Assembly: GCA_041554195.1 (NCBI GenBank)
Contig: JBFFMJ010000005.1
Location: 124,001 to 188,000, forward strand
DNA: 64,000 nucleotides
Direction of reading: 5' to 3'
Source of the DNA: JAPHSX01 sp041554195
GTDB taxonomy: Bacteria; Pseudomonadota; Gammaproteobacteria; Thiohalomonadales; Thiohalomonadaceae
Shown here: positions 25,791-34,745 of the stretch, in pieces
Layout of the letters: each line of letters opens with the position of its first letter
Position numbering within the stretch: the first letter of the stretch is position 1
Notes under the pieces: generated by a model
What the model was told of the DNA's origin: nothing
Database searches by the model: none
The model's input: only the letters and a program-made list of their open reading frames with translations
Translations under genes and position numbers: made by a program

Positions 25791-27223
25791 TGGGACAGGA
25801 GATTAATGCCAGCCACTTTCACAAGGAAGACTTCGATCGCTTCTCCCGGCGCTTGAGCGAGGAGAGCGCGCTGCTGCAACGGCTGTTTGATGAGCAGGCC
25901 CTCTCCTCGGGGCACGGTAGCGGCGGCTTCGAGCTGGAGGCGTGGCTGGTGGACGGGGCGGGCGCACCGGCACCGATTAATGAGCGCTATCTGGCGCTGC
26001 TGGGGGACGAGGCGCTGTTCAGCCCCGAGCTCTCCCAGTTCAACATTGAGCTTAACTCCACACCACTACAGGTGGAGGGCGATGCCCTGTCGCGTATGCA
26101 GCACGAGTTGCAGGGTAACTGGGATTACTGCCGTAGCGTGGCACAACAGCTGGATGCGGATCTGGTGATGGTGGGCATCTTGCCGACGGTGCGCGATGAG
26201 ATGCTGACTCTGGCGCATATGTCGGATATGGAGCGTTACCGTGCCCTCAACGAGCAGGTGCTGCGGCTGCGTCAGGGCAAACCGTTAAGCCTCGATATCC
26301 ACGGCCTGCAGCACCTGCGCACCGAGCACCGCGATGTGATGCTGGAGGCGGCCACCACCTCATTCCAGATCCACCTGCAGGTCGATCAGTCGCGCGCGGT
26401 GCGCTACTACAATGCGATGCAGCTCCTCTCCGCACCAATGGTGGCGCTCTGTGCCAACTCGCCGCTGCTGTTCGGCAAGCGGCTGTGGCAGGAGACGCGC
26501 ATCCCGCTGTTTGAGCAGGCGGTGGCCGTCGGCGGCATCGCCGGTGCCGCCTTCGGGCCGATGAAGCGGGTCTCCTTCGGCACCGGTTATGCCCGCCACT
26601 CGCTGATGGAGACCTTTGTCGAGAACCGTGACCACTTCCCGCTGTTGCTGCCGGTAGACCTCGGTGAGGAGACCGCACAGCTCAACCATCTGCGCCTGCA
26701 CAACGGCACCATCTGGCGCTGGAACCGCCCGTTAATCGGCTTTGATGCGGACGGCACGCCGCACCTGCGCATCGAGCACCGGGTGATCCCCTCCGGGCCG
26801 ACGGTGCTCGACACCATCGCCAATAGCGCCTTCTTCTTTGGTCTGGTACACAGCCTGGCCGAGCAGGAAGAGCCACCGGAGCAGCACCTTGATTTTTCCG
26901 CGGCCCGCGACAATTTTTATCAGGCGGCGCGACTGGGGATGGCCGCCCCGGTAGACTGGATAGATGGCAGCCATGGACGCATGGTTGAGTTGCTGCGCGC
27001 CCTGTTGCCGCGAGCGCGTGAGGGACTGGAACGCCAGGGCTGTAGCCGTGCCGATATCGAGCTTTATCTCGGTGTGATTGAGGCGCGGCTGCATAACGGC
27101 CAGACCGGTGCGGTCTGGCAGCTTGGCTGGCTGGATCGCCACGGCGAGGAGTTGGCGGCACTGGTGGCCGCCTATCGCACACAACAGGATAGTGGCGAGC
27201 CCGTGCATCGCTGGAATTTATAG
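25790..27223 (+). CDS. Glutamate-cysteine ligase-like carboxylate-amine ligase (GCS2 family)
   Basis: 477 residues from the ATG at 25790 that overlaps the murU stop. Family features: GGFELEAWLVD near residue 40, LSQFNIELNSTP near 80, DIHGLQHLRTEHRDVMLEAATTSFQIHLQVD near 170-200, then ARHSLMETFVENRDHFPLLL and RIEHRVIPSGPTVLDTIANSAFFFGL. This is the short GCS2/YbdK-type fold of the glutamine synthetase superfamily, forming an amide or peptide bond with ATP. The true amine is unknown: glutathione synthesis is possible, but the co-operonic aspartoacylase-like hydrolase suggests a peptide-modification or scavenging role. Confidence 0.82.
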   Translation: MGQEINASHFHKEDFDRFSRRLSEESALLQRLFDEQALSSGHGSGGFELEAWLVDGAGAPAPINERYLALLGDEALFSPELSQFNIELNSTPLQVEGDALSRMQHELQGNWDYCRSVAQQLDADLVMVGILPTVRDEMLTLAHMSDMERYRALNEQVLRLRQGKPLSLDIHGLQHLRTEHRDVMLEAATTSFQIHLQVDQSRAVRYYNAMQLLSAPMVALCANSPLLFGKRLWQETRIPLFEQAVAVGGIAGAAFGPMKRVSFGTGYARHSLMETFVENRDHFPLLLPVDLGEETAQLNHLRLHNGTIWRWNRPLIGFDADGTPHLRIEHRVIPSGPTVLDTIANSAFFFGLVHSLAEQEEPPEQHLDFSAARDNFYQAARLGMAAPVDWIDGSHGRMVELLRALLPRAREGLERQGCSRADIELYLGVIEARLHNGQTGAVWQLGWLDRHGEELAALVAAYRTQQDSGEPVHRWNL

Positions 27224-27240
27224 CTTTGAAAGAGAATGTC

Positions 27241-28239
27241 ATGCTGACAGAACTGAATGCCATGCCTGAGGGGCTGCTGGAGTTACCTGCAACCAGGTTG
27301 TACGAGCGACTTGATGGGCCAACCCTGATCCATCTGTCGGGGCGCAACCCCGAGCCGCTATTCGTTTCGGTGCTGCTACACGGCAACGAGGATACCGGCT
27401 GGGAGGCGGTGCGTCAGCTGCTGACAAAATACGATGGGCGCGAGTTGCCCCGTGCCCTGTCACTGTTTATCGGTAACATTTCAGCGGCGAAGAAGGGGGT
27501 GCGCCGTCATGCGGGACAGCTTGACTACAACCGCATCTGGGTGGGTAACGGCAATGCCGAGCATCAGATGGCGCAGCAGATCATCGAGACGATGCGCCAG
27601 CGCCGGGTCTTTGCCAGTATCGATATTCACAACAATACCGGCCTTAATCCGCACTACGCCTGTATTAATGTTCAGGACCACCGTTTTTTACATCTGGCGA
27701 TCCTCTTCAGCCGTACCGTGGTCTATTTCATCAGCCCCGATGCGGTGCAGTCGATGGCCTTTAGCAAACTCTGTCCGGCGGTGACGGTGGAGTGCGGCAA
27801 GGTGGGACAGCAGCACTCCACCGAGCACGCCTTGCAGTTTGTGGAGGCGGCGCTGCATCTGGATCACTTCCCCGCGCATCCAGTATCGCCGCAGGACTAC
27901 GACCTGTTTCACACCGTTGCCACGGTCAAGGTGCCCGAGTCGGTGAGCTTCGGTTTTGAGCCGCAGCGCGGTGACCTTGCTTTCTCCCCCGATCTCGATC
28001 ACCTCAATTTTCGTGAATTGCCCGGTGGCACCCTGCTGGCGCAACTGCATAGCGAGGCGGCACGGCTTGAGGCCTGGGATGAGGCAGGGGCGGATGTGAG
28101 TACACGCTTTTTTATTAACGACAACGGCTGCCTGAAGACCCGCCTGCCGGTGATGCCCTCGATGCTAACCCTGAATGAAGAGGTGATCCGCCAGGACTGC
28201 CTGTGCTATCTGATGGAGCGTCTGCCAGCGATTGCCTGA
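27241..28239 (+). CDS. Succinylglutamate desuccinylase/aspartoacylase-like zinc hydrolase (M14 family)
   Basis: 332 residues from the ATG at 27241 (an in-frame TTG 15 nt upstream is less likely; AAAGAG lies between). Zinc ligands fit LLHGNEDTGWE (HxxE) near residue 44 and SIDIHNNTG near 127; the catalytic Glu would be in VTVECGK. The family removes N-acyl groups or cleaves amide-linked side chains. It is third in the operon murU-GCS2-M14, 17 nt after the ligase. A ligase and a deacylase in tandem are known from several peptide-modification clusters; the substrate is not inferable. Confidence 0.8.
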   Translation: MLTELNAMPEGLLELPATRLYERLDGPTLIHLSGRNPEPLFVSVLLHGNEDTGWEAVRQLLTKYDGRELPRALSLFIGNISAAKKGVRRHAGQLDYNRIWVGNGNAEHQMAQQIIETMRQRRVFASIDIHNNTGLNPHYACINVQDHRFLHLAILFSRTVVYFISPDAVQSMAFSKLCPAVTVECGKVGQQHSTEHALQFVEAALHLDHFPAHPVSPQDYDLFHTVATVKVPESVSFGFEPQRGDLAFSPDLDHLNFRELPGGTLLAQLHSEAARLEAWDEAGADVSTRFFINDNGCLKTRLPVMPSMLTLNEEVIRQDCLCYLMERLPAIA

Positions 28240-28434
28240 AGTATCTTGTTGAATTTGAGAGACAAATTGGTTTGTATATAAAATGAGTGCTGCTCTGTGA
28301 GCGGTTTCACACTTTGCAATAGCCGAGCTCATGCCGCGGGTTTTTGAACACTTCATCACAGAAAAATACAGTGCTACCGCCCATGATTAGCACAAGCAAA
28401 GCGCTTCATGCGGAGCCGACAGGGGGAGAATAAG

Positions 28435-28782
28435 ATGAACAAGCCATATGTAGTGATTTTTACCGGGGAGCTCGTTCTCGGTGCGGATATCGGTACGGTA
28501 AAGAGCAATCTTGTACTCTCCACCGGTATCTCCAATGCCAAGGCGGACCAACTTTTTGCGCGCGGTGAAGTGGTTCTTAAGCACTATGCCACCACTGCTG
28601 AGGCAGAGCGACTGGCCGACAAGTTCTATCAGGCCGGGGCCATTTGCGATATTCGCGACAGCCGCCTCACCTCAAAGAATCCTGGCGCAGAGGTCGGTGG
28701 TCAGAGTTCACTGGTGCGCATGCTGCGACATGTTACCGGCGGTCGCCGTGTTAACAGCACTTCCAAGCAGAAGCGGGCCTGA
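28435..28782 (+). CDS. Small conserved hypothetical protein
   Basis: 115 residues from the ATG at 28435 with GGGGGAG upstream. The N-terminal part (YVVIFTGELVLGADIGTVKSNLV..FARGEVVLKHYATTAEAERLADKFYQAGAICDIRD) is a small alpha/beta module that I recall at the N-terminus of many proteobacterial proteins, often before membrane domains. Here it stands alone, followed by a basic, disordered tail (RMLRHVTGGRRVNSTSKQKRA). Function unknown; the basic tail might bind nucleic acid or membrane. Confidence 0.65.
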   Translation: MNKPYVVIFTGELVLGADIGTVKSNLVLSTGISNAKADQLFARGEVVLKHYATTAEAERLADKFYQAGAICDIRDSRLTSKNPGAEVGGQSSLVRMLRHVTGGRRVNSTSKQKRA

Positions 28783-28848
28783 TTTGCCCCCGCGGCGGAT
28801 TCTTCCCCCTGCCGCGTTTTCTTTTCCCCTCTTTTTCTCCCTTTTTCT

Positions 28849-30048
28849 TTACTGTTTTACCGGTTTAACCATGGCGGCTGAGCGTTTGGCCCTGTCGCGA
28901 CACTCCTCAATATCCTCCCCGTAGGCCAGTGCCACCCCCATGCGACGTCGCGTGAAGGACTCGGGCTTGCCGAACAGGCGCAGCTCGGTGTCGGGCACCC
29001 GCATCGCCTCATCCACCCCCTCAAAGGCGATCCCGCTCTCCTCCATGCCACCATAGATCACGGCGCTGGCCCCGGCGTTACGCAGGGTGGTGGAGACCGG
29101 CAGGCCGAGGATGGCGCGGGCGTGCAGCGCAAATTCGTTCTGCCACTGGGTCGCCATGGTCACCATACCGGTGTCGTGGGGGCGCGGTGAGACCTCGCTG
29201 AACCACACCTCGTCGCCCCTGATGAACAGCTCTACCCCGAACAGGCCGCGCCCGCCAAGGCTGGAGGTGACCTTCTCGGCGATCTGCCGTGAGCGCTCCA
29301 GCGCCAGCGCGGACATCGGCTGTGGCTGCCAGCTCTCCACATAGTCGCCCTTTTCCTGGAGGTGACCGATGGGGTCGCAGAAGTGGGTGGTTACGTCGCC
29401 GTGCTCATCCAGCGCACGTACCGTGAGCAGGGTGATTTCGTAGTCGAATTCCACCATCTGCTCGACGATCACCCGCCCTTGATCGACACGGCTGCCCGAC
29501 TTGGCATGGCCCCAGGCGCTGTCGAGATCCTCCGGCCCGTTGAGGGTCGACTGCCCCTTGCCCGAGGAGGACATCACCGGCTTGATGATGCAGGGGTAGC
29601 CGATACCGGCGTTAATCGCCGCCTCGACCTCATCGCGCGATTCGGCAAAGGCGTATTGGGAGGTGGCGACCCCTAGCTCCTCGGCGGCGAGGCGACGAAT
29701 CCCCTCGCGATTCATCGTCAGCTGGGTGGCGCGGGCGGTGGGGATCACGGTGGCCAGGCCATCGGCCTCGATGCGTGCCAGCTCGTCGGTGGCGATCGCC
29801 TCGATCTCCGGCACGATGAGGGCGGGGCGTTCCTGCTCGACTAGTGCCCGCAGTTGTTGGGCATCGGCCATATTGATCACGTGGTGACGGTGCGCCACCT
29901 GATGACCGGGGGCGTTGTCGTAGCGGTCGACGGCGATCACCTCCACCCCCAGGCGTTGCAGGGCGATGATCACCTCCTTGCCCAGTTCGCCGCTGCCGAG
30001 CAGCATGACGCGGGTGGCGGAGGGCGAGAGCGGGGTGCCGAGCTTCAT
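28849..30048 (-). CDS. purT: Formate-dependent phosphoribosylglycinamide formyltransferase PurT
   Basis: 399 residues from the ATG at 30048, preceded by AAAAGGAG. ATP-grasp enzyme: MLLGSGELGKEVIIALQRLG at the N-terminus, PEIEAIATDELARIE, ATP-binding PCIIKPVMSSSGKGQS near 155, VEFDYEITLLTVR, and metal-binding GVELFIRGDEVWFSEVSPRPHDTGMVT near 270-290. It makes formyl-GAR from formate, ATP and GAR in purine synthesis, independent of tetrahydrofolate. Length equals the usual 390-400. It is a single gene, divergent from the HD-GYP gene. Confidence 0.96.
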   Translation of the reverse strand: MKLGTPLSPSATRVMLLGSGELGKEVIIALQRLGVEVIAVDRYDNAPGHQVAHRHHVINMADAQQLRALVEQERPALIVPEIEAIATDELARIEADGLATVIPTARATQLTMNREGIRRLAAEELGVATSQYAFAESRDEVEAAINAGIGYPCIIKPVMSSSGKGQSTLNGPEDLDSAWGHAKSGSRVDQGRVIVEQMVEFDYEITLLTVRALDEHGDVTTHFCDPIGHLQEKGDYVESWQPQPMSALALERSRQIAEKVTSSLGGRGLFGVELFIRGDEVWFSEVSPRPHDTGMVTMATQWQNEFALHARAILGLPVSTTLRNAGASAVIYGGMEESGIAFEGVDEAMRVPDTELRLFGKPESFTRRRMGVALAYGEDIEECRDRAKRSAAMVKPVKQ

Positions 30049-30190
30049 GGTGGTGTCTCCTTTTAATAGCTGCGGGCATTGTACGAAGAGGGGTGGGGTG
30101 GATAAAAGCATTTTGTGAGAAGTGTGTGATCCTTTTGTGAGGATTGGTACCTATGCTTGAGTTGTGATCCAGCTATTGGGAGGCAAGGAG

Positions 30191-32062
30191 ATGTTGCTAC
30201 GTTCACTTAATGCACAGTTGCGTGCAGCGATGCTGCTGCTGTTTGTGGCCTCGGCGGGCAGTGTTGGGTTTACCCTCTATGAGCTGGATCTGCGCAAACA
30301 CGACTATGTGATCCTCAACCTCACCGGCCAGCTGCGTGCCATCGCACAGAACATGGTGGGGCATAGCCTTCGCTATAGTGAGAGGACGGATGGTCGTGCC
30401 TTTGCCGAGACCATCGCCGAGCAGGATGGGAGGTATGAGCGCATCGTTAGCTCCCTCTCCAACCGCCTGCTGGAACCTGAACTGACCGGGCGCAGTGACC
30501 CGTTGCGCTGCTCGTGGGATGAACAGTCTATCGCCCAGCTCAATCTTACGGCGCAAACCTGGCGTGAGTTTCGTCAGGGGATGGATGCGGAGCGGGCCTC
30601 CGGGGGGAGCCGTGCGATGGCGGAGTACATCCTTGAGAATGAGGCGCACTTGGTCACCGTATCGAAGAATCTCAGCAACGCCTTTCAGGTAATGATGGAG
30701 GGTAAGATGGGGCTGATTGCCCTGTTTAATAAAATAGCCCTCGGTGCATTCCTGCTGATTATCGTGGCGCTGCTGAGCCTCTTTACCCTCACCTTCACAC
30801 ACCCGTTGCGTACCACCTTGGCGGGGATCAAGCGCATCACGCAGGGCGACTTTGGCTATCAACTCACCTCGTGGGGTGACAATGAGATAGGTCAGATCGC
30901 TAGTGCCTTTAACGGTCTCTCCAGTCGTCTGCATGCCCTGTTTCGCCTGACCGATCAGATTAATCGGGCCGACTCGCTCGACCAGAGTCTGCACTTTGTG
31001 TTTGACGAGTTTCGCGCCCTGTTGCCACTGGAGTGGATCGGCATGTTGTCGCTGGATGCCTCGGCAGAGCAGTTTGTGCTGGAGCGCCAGTACACAGCGG
31101 GTGATTCGGCGCTGGACGAAGGGGAGGGCTTTGCTGCACTTGGCTCGCTGCTGGCCCAGGCGCTTGATGGGGCCAAACCGTTGCACATCGATGACCTGGA
31201 AAAGGTGGCGGCGGAAAACCCGCAGGCACCGTTTGCGGCCCGTCTCTGTCGTGAGGGCTACCGATCCGCGCTGTTCTACCCGCTGGGGGGAGAGGGGCAG
31301 TGGTCGGCGCTGCTCGCTTTTGCAGCGAAGGAATGTGGTGCCTACAACCGCGATCATCTGGAGTTGCTGGGTAACATCGCGGCTCAGGTGAGCCGTAGTT
31401 TCGAGAAGACGGTAGTCACCGAAAACCTGGTGATCTCTGCCATTACCGGTCTGGCCTCACTGGCGGAAAGTCGCGATCCGGAAACCGGCGATCACCTGCT
31501 GCGTATGGCACGTTACTCGGCCATTGTCGCTGAGGAGTTGGGGCGTGACGGGCCGTATGCCGAGTTGATAAGCAGTGATACGGTGAGAGACATTCTGCGT
31601 TTTGCACCGATGCATGATATCGGCAAGGTGGGGATTGAGGATCGTATTCTGCTCAAGCCGGGAAGACTTGATGCGGATGAGCGCCGCGAGATGGAGCAAC
31701 ATCCGCAGATCGGGGCCGAGGTGTTGCGCCGCTGTGAGTTGCAGATGAACGCGGTGGGTCACACGGTCTTTCGTTACGGTATTGAGATCGCTGAAAGTCA
31801 CCATGAAAAATACGATGGTAGCGGCTACCCACATGGTCTTAAAGGCGAGGCGATCCCACTCTCGGCACGCATTGTTGCCGCCGCTGATGTCTTTGATGCC
31901 CTCACCTCCAAACGCCCCTACAAAGAGGCGTGGCCGGTGGAGCACGCCCTTGCTGTGATGCAGGAGGAGGCCGGTGCACACTTTGACCCGCTGGTGGTGG
32001 GTGCGCTGCACCAGTCCTTGCCACGCATCATGGCGGTGTACGATAAACACAAACATGTGTAA
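30191..32062 (+). CDS. Membrane receptor with HAMP, GAF and HD-GYP c-di-GMP phosphodiesterase domains
   Basis: 623 residues from the ATG at 30191 behind GGGAGG. TM1 (about 9-30) and TM2 (about 180-202) bracket a periplasmic PilJ-like sensing region (LTGQLRAIAQNMVGHSLRYS). A HAMP segment follows (HPLRTTLAGIKRITQGDFGYQL), then a GAF-like domain (about 265-410), then an HD-GYP domain with MHDIGKVGIEDRILLKPGRLD and HHEKYDGSGYPHGLKGEAIPLSARI. All HD-GYP residues are present, so it should degrade c-di-GMP in response to a periplasmic signal. It may counterbalance or duplicate the EAL protein near 10 kb. Confidence 0.92.
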   Translation: MLLRSLNAQLRAAMLLLFVASAGSVGFTLYELDLRKHDYVILNLTGQLRAIAQNMVGHSLRYSERTDGRAFAETIAEQDGRYERIVSSLSNRLLEPELTGRSDPLRCSWDEQSIAQLNLTAQTWREFRQGMDAERASGGSRAMAEYILENEAHLVTVSKNLSNAFQVMMEGKMGLIALFNKIALGAFLLIIVALLSLFTLTFTHPLRTTLAGIKRITQGDFGYQLTSWGDNEIGQIASAFNGLSSRLHALFRLTDQINRADSLDQSLHFVFDEFRALLPLEWIGMLSLDASAEQFVLERQYTAGDSALDEGEGFAALGSLLAQALDGAKPLHIDDLEKVAAENPQAPFAARLCREGYRSALFYPLGGEGQWSALLAFAAKECGAYNRDHLELLGNIAAQVSRSFEKTVVTENLVISAITGLASLAESRDPETGDHLLRMARYSAIVAEELGRDGPYAELISSDTVRDILRFAPMHDIGKVGIEDRILLKPGRLDADERREMEQHPQIGAEVLRRCELQMNAVGHTVFRYGIEIAESHHEKYDGSGYPHGLKGEAIPLSARIVAAADVFDALTSKRPYKEAWPVEHALAVMQEEAGAHFDPLVVGALHQSLPRIMAVYDKHKHV

Positions 32063-32218
32063 CGCCTTTGTGCCAACCCCGGGGTAGGCGTGAATACCAC
32101 AAAAAACAAGGGAGTTAGGGCGACACCACGACGCCGCGCCATTTCCTATGAGTATGCTTAGCGCGGCGTAACCGATCTTGATGGTGTTCTACGGCTAGAA
32201 TTCCCTCTTGTTGCCTCG

Positions 32219-32237
32219 CCCCGTGCGGGGTTCTTTT
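32219..32237 (+). terminator. Probable intrinsic terminator downstream of the HD-GYP gene
   Basis: CCCCG-TG-CGGGG stem followed by TTCTTTTT. A second 9-bp inverted pair, ACGCCGCGC (32131-32139) and GCGCGGCGT (32161-32169), lies between it and the HD-GYP stop without a T-run. Confidence 0.6.
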
Positions 32238-32298
32238 TACTGCCGTTTACCTGCATTCACACCCGTTATAAAGTGATCGAAACAATGGAGGATTCAGC

Positions 32299-33114
32299 AT
32301 GAGCATTTTGCGTTACAGTTTTGTTCTGGCCTTTTTGACCCTGCTACCAGGGCTGGTCGCCGCCGAGGCGATGGTGCTGGTGCAGGGCTATTTAGGTGAA
32401 GATGACCCATGGCGCCGCAGCGGTGTGGCATCGGCCATCGTGCGCGCAGGCTGGCAGGATGGCGGTCATCTGATAGATGGTCCCGAGGGGGTTCGACGTT
32501 ACGGCCCAGCGAGTAAGGCCGCTAAAAGTTTCTATACAGTGGCTCTACCCACCGAGGCCCCGCTGCTGGTGCAGGCTCGCTACCTGGAACGCTACATGGC
32601 CTATCTGCAGGTGCGCCATGAGGGCGAGTCGCTCACTCTGGTCGGCCACTCCGCCGGTGGCGTCGTAGCCCGACTCTTCATGGTACAGCACCCCAAGGTG
32701 CGTATTAGTGCCCTCATTACCATCGCCTCGCCACACCTGGGAACCGGCACCGCCGAGGCGGGCTTGATGGCAGGCCAGAGCCCGCTCGGTTGGGTGGCCC
32801 CGCTTCTGGGGGCACAGAGTATCAACCGATCTCAGGGGCTTTATCATGACCTCTCCCGCGAGAACCCTGGAAACCTCCTTTTCTGGCTTAACCGCCAGCC
32901 CCACCCCAAGTCACGTTATATGGCGGTGGTGCATAAGGATGGCGGCTTCTTGGGCGTGGGTGAGTTGATCGTGCCGGAGTGGAGTCAGAATATGAATAAT
33001 GTCGCCGCCCTGCGCGGCACGGTGGTCACCGTACCGGTCTCGGGCGAGCACCAGCTCAACCCTGCCGATGGGATGTTGCTGATGGACTTGCTGCATCGCC
33101 TGCAAACTTCCTGA
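32299..33114 (+). CDS. Secreted alpha/beta-hydrolase (lipase/esterase-like)
   Basis: 271 residues. Signal peptide MSILRYSFVLAFLTLLPGLVAA. The hydrolase core has VLVQGYLGEDDPWRRSGV (oxyanion-side motif), the nucleophile elbow GHSAGG with Ser118, TIASPHLGTGTAEAG after it, and GEHQLN supplying the catalytic His near 247. The likely acid is in the 210-230 region. This pattern resembles triacylglycerol lipase class proteins and PGAP1-like hydrolases. It is a single gene with a GGAGG site. Substrate unknown; periplasmic or secreted. Confidence 0.82.
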   Translation: MSILRYSFVLAFLTLLPGLVAAEAMVLVQGYLGEDDPWRRSGVASAIVRAGWQDGGHLIDGPEGVRRYGPASKAAKSFYTVALPTEAPLLVQARYLERYMAYLQVRHEGESLTLVGHSAGGVVARLFMVQHPKVRISALITIASPHLGTGTAEAGLMAGQSPLGWVAPLLGAQSINRSQGLYHDLSRENPGNLLFWLNRQPHPKSRYMAVVHKDGGFLGVGELIVPEWSQNMNNVAALRGTVVTVPVSGEHQLNPADGMLLMDLLHRLQTS

Positions 33115-33297
33115 GGGCAGGTCAGATGAAAAAGGTTACTCTCAAGCGGCCTGAAATATACCCTCTCTGAATCTCGGCCAGGCTGATGCTCTGGTTGTGT
33201 TATCAAAGCCGGTTGCCGCGGCGGTTGGTTTTTCATTATTCCACACCCATATCGGGAGTGGATTTCTACCGTCCGGAGCCAATCCAGATAAACCCTA

Positions 33298-33326
33298 TTG
33301 ATCCTGCGGGTGGGTCGGCGTAATAT
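33298..33326 (+). promoter_or_regulatory. Sigma70-type promoter of the peroxiredoxin gene
   Basis: TTGATC (33298-33303), 17-nt spacer, TAATAT (33321-33326), giving a leader of about 45 nt before the GTG start. It is close to consensus at both hexamers. Confidence 0.55.
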
Positions 33327-33377
33327 ATCCTGACTTTATTCGTAGGTTGTTTGTTTACTTAATCAAGGAGATTCACC

Positions 33378-33983
33378 GTGGGCGTACTAGTTGGCCGCGA
33401 GGCACCCGATTTTACCGCTAATGCTGTACTGGGCAATGGCGAGATTGTTCCTAACTTCAACCTGAAAGAAAGCATCAAAGGCAAGTATGCCGTGCTCTTC
33501 TTCTACCCGCTGGACTTTACCTTCGTCTGTCCTTCCGAGCTGATCGCCTTCGATCACCGCCTGGAGGAGTTCCAGAAGCGTAACGTTGAGGTGATTGGTG
33601 TCTCTATCGACTCCCACTACACCCACAACGCATGGCGCAACACCGCCATCAACGACGGTGGTATCGGCCAGGTCAAGTACCCGCTGGTGGCCGATATTAA
33701 CCACGGTATCTGCCAGGCCTACGATGTTGAGCATCCGGCTGCCGGCGTTGCCTTCCGTGCCTCTTTCCTTATTGACACCGCCGGCAACGTCCGCCATCAG
33801 GTGGTTAACGACCTGCCGCTGGGCCGTAACATCGACGAGATGCTGCGCATGATCGATGCCCTGCAGTTCACCGAAGAGCACGGCGAAGTGTGTCCTGCCG
33901 GCTGGAACAAGGGTGATACCGGTATGAAGGCGACCCCTGATGGTGTGGCGGCGTACCTGGCGGATAACGCCGACAAGTTGTAA
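33378..33983 (+). CDS. Typical 2-Cys peroxiredoxin (AhpC/TSA family)
   Basis: 201 residues, GTG start after AAGGAG. Peroxidatic Cys51 is in FTFVCPSE and resolving Cys172 in GEVCPAGW, with YPLDFTF and GVSIDSHYTHNAWR as in Prx1/AhpC enzymes. It reduces H2O2 and peroxides in the cytoplasm. The C-terminus lacks an obvious YF motif, so it may be a robust, less hyperoxidation-prone form (inference). It has its own promoter and terminator. High GTT/CTG/ACC codon bias suggests strong expression. Confidence 0.95.
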   Translation: MGVLVGREAPDFTANAVLGNGEIVPNFNLKESIKGKYAVLFFYPLDFTFVCPSELIAFDHRLEEFQKRNVEVIGVSIDSHYTHNAWRNTAINDGGIGQVKYPLVADINHGICQAYDVEHPAAGVAFRASFLIDTAGNVRHQVVNDLPLGRNIDEMLRMIDALQFTEEHGEVCPAGWNKGDTGMKATPDGVAAYLADNADKL

Positions 33984-34002
33984 GTCTCGACTTACCGCAA
34001 AC

Positions 34003-34041
34003 AAAAAAGGCCGGACACTTCAGGGTGTCCGGCCTTTTTTT
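34003..34041 (+). terminator. Intrinsic terminator of the peroxiredoxin gene
   Basis: GGCCGGACAC / GTGTCCGGCC stem with a 6-nt loop and flanking A-run and T-run. Confidence 0.93.
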
Positions 34042-34212
34042 GTCTGTCGCTTTGCAGCGAAGATTTGGTAGGTAACTATATTCTTAATAACTAATCATTT
34101 TACTCTGACTTGCAAGGTGGCACGCCTCAGGATAGATTGAACTGCGTCACTAATTACAACAAATCAACAGCGGCTGATGGCCTGTAATGATTCTACCGGG
34201 GGGGAATGAATC

Positions 34213-34329
34213 ATGTTAGAAAAGAGTAAGGAGTGCGCTAGCTCTATTAACTGTCGTTTTCGTTTTGCAATGCGTCTTACGGTTGTCTTGACCTTAATCG
34301 GTATTAGTCTTGCCTGGTATCTCCATTAA
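34213..34329 (+). CDS. Putative small single-pass membrane protein
   Basis: 38 codons: a cysteine-containing, basic N-terminus (MLEKSKECASSINCRFRF) followed by one hydrophobic helix (LTVVLTLIGISLAWYL). A G-rich possible ribosome-binding site (GGGGGGAA) lies 5 to 6 nt before the ATG. It sits in an otherwise empty stretch between the peroxiredoxin terminator and the DUF465 gene. It fits a small membrane protein with positive-inside topology, but the evidence is limited to this pattern. Confidence 0.4.
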   Translation: MLEKSKECASSINCRFRFAMRLTVVLTLIGISLAWYLH

Positions 34330-34436
34330 GCGTTTCATCTCGCATTAAATCTCGATAGAATGAAAGTATCTTTTCTGCTGTCTGAAAACGTACTCATGGT
34401 GCGGCTAATTCAGACGCTTACTGGAGGACTTCCCCC

Positions 34437-34676
34437 ATGATTGGCGAACATCACGACCTGCTACACGAACTCCCCGAATACAAGGACAAGATCCACGAAA
34501 TGAAGGTGAGCAACGCCCACTTCGCCAAGCTGTTTGATCAGTATCATGAGGTGGATCACGAGGTGCGCCGCATCGAGCAGGGCATCGAAACCCCCGCTGA
34601 TGAGTACACCGAAGAGGTGAAGAAAAAGCGTCTGGCGCTGAAAGATGAGCTGTTTCAGATGCTCCAGGCGGCCTGA
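34437..34676 (+). CDS. YdcH family protein (DUF465)
   Basis: 79 residues, all helical: MIGEHHDLLHELPEYKDKIHEMK..FAKLFDQYHEVDHEVRRIEQG..DEYTEEVKKKRLALKDELFQML, the typical DUF465/YdcH pattern. TGGAGG lies upstream. It probably forms a helical hairpin; function unknown. A strong terminator follows. Confidence 0.9.
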   Translation: MIGEHHDLLHELPEYKDKIHEMKVSNAHFAKLFDQYHEVDHEVRRIEQGIETPADEYTEEVKKKRLALKDELFQMLQAA

Positions 34677-34693
34677 TTTAGCCTGTCTGCCGT

Positions 34694-34730
34694 AAAAAAG
34701 GGGGATGCCGTGAAGGCATCCCCCTTTTTT
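34694..34730. terminator. Bidirectional terminator between ydcH-like gene and mutH
   Basis: A-run, GGGGGATGCC / GGCATCCCCC stem, GTGAA loop, T-run; works for both converging genes. Confidence 0.93.
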
Positions 34731-34745
34731 GTTGCCTGCGGATGG

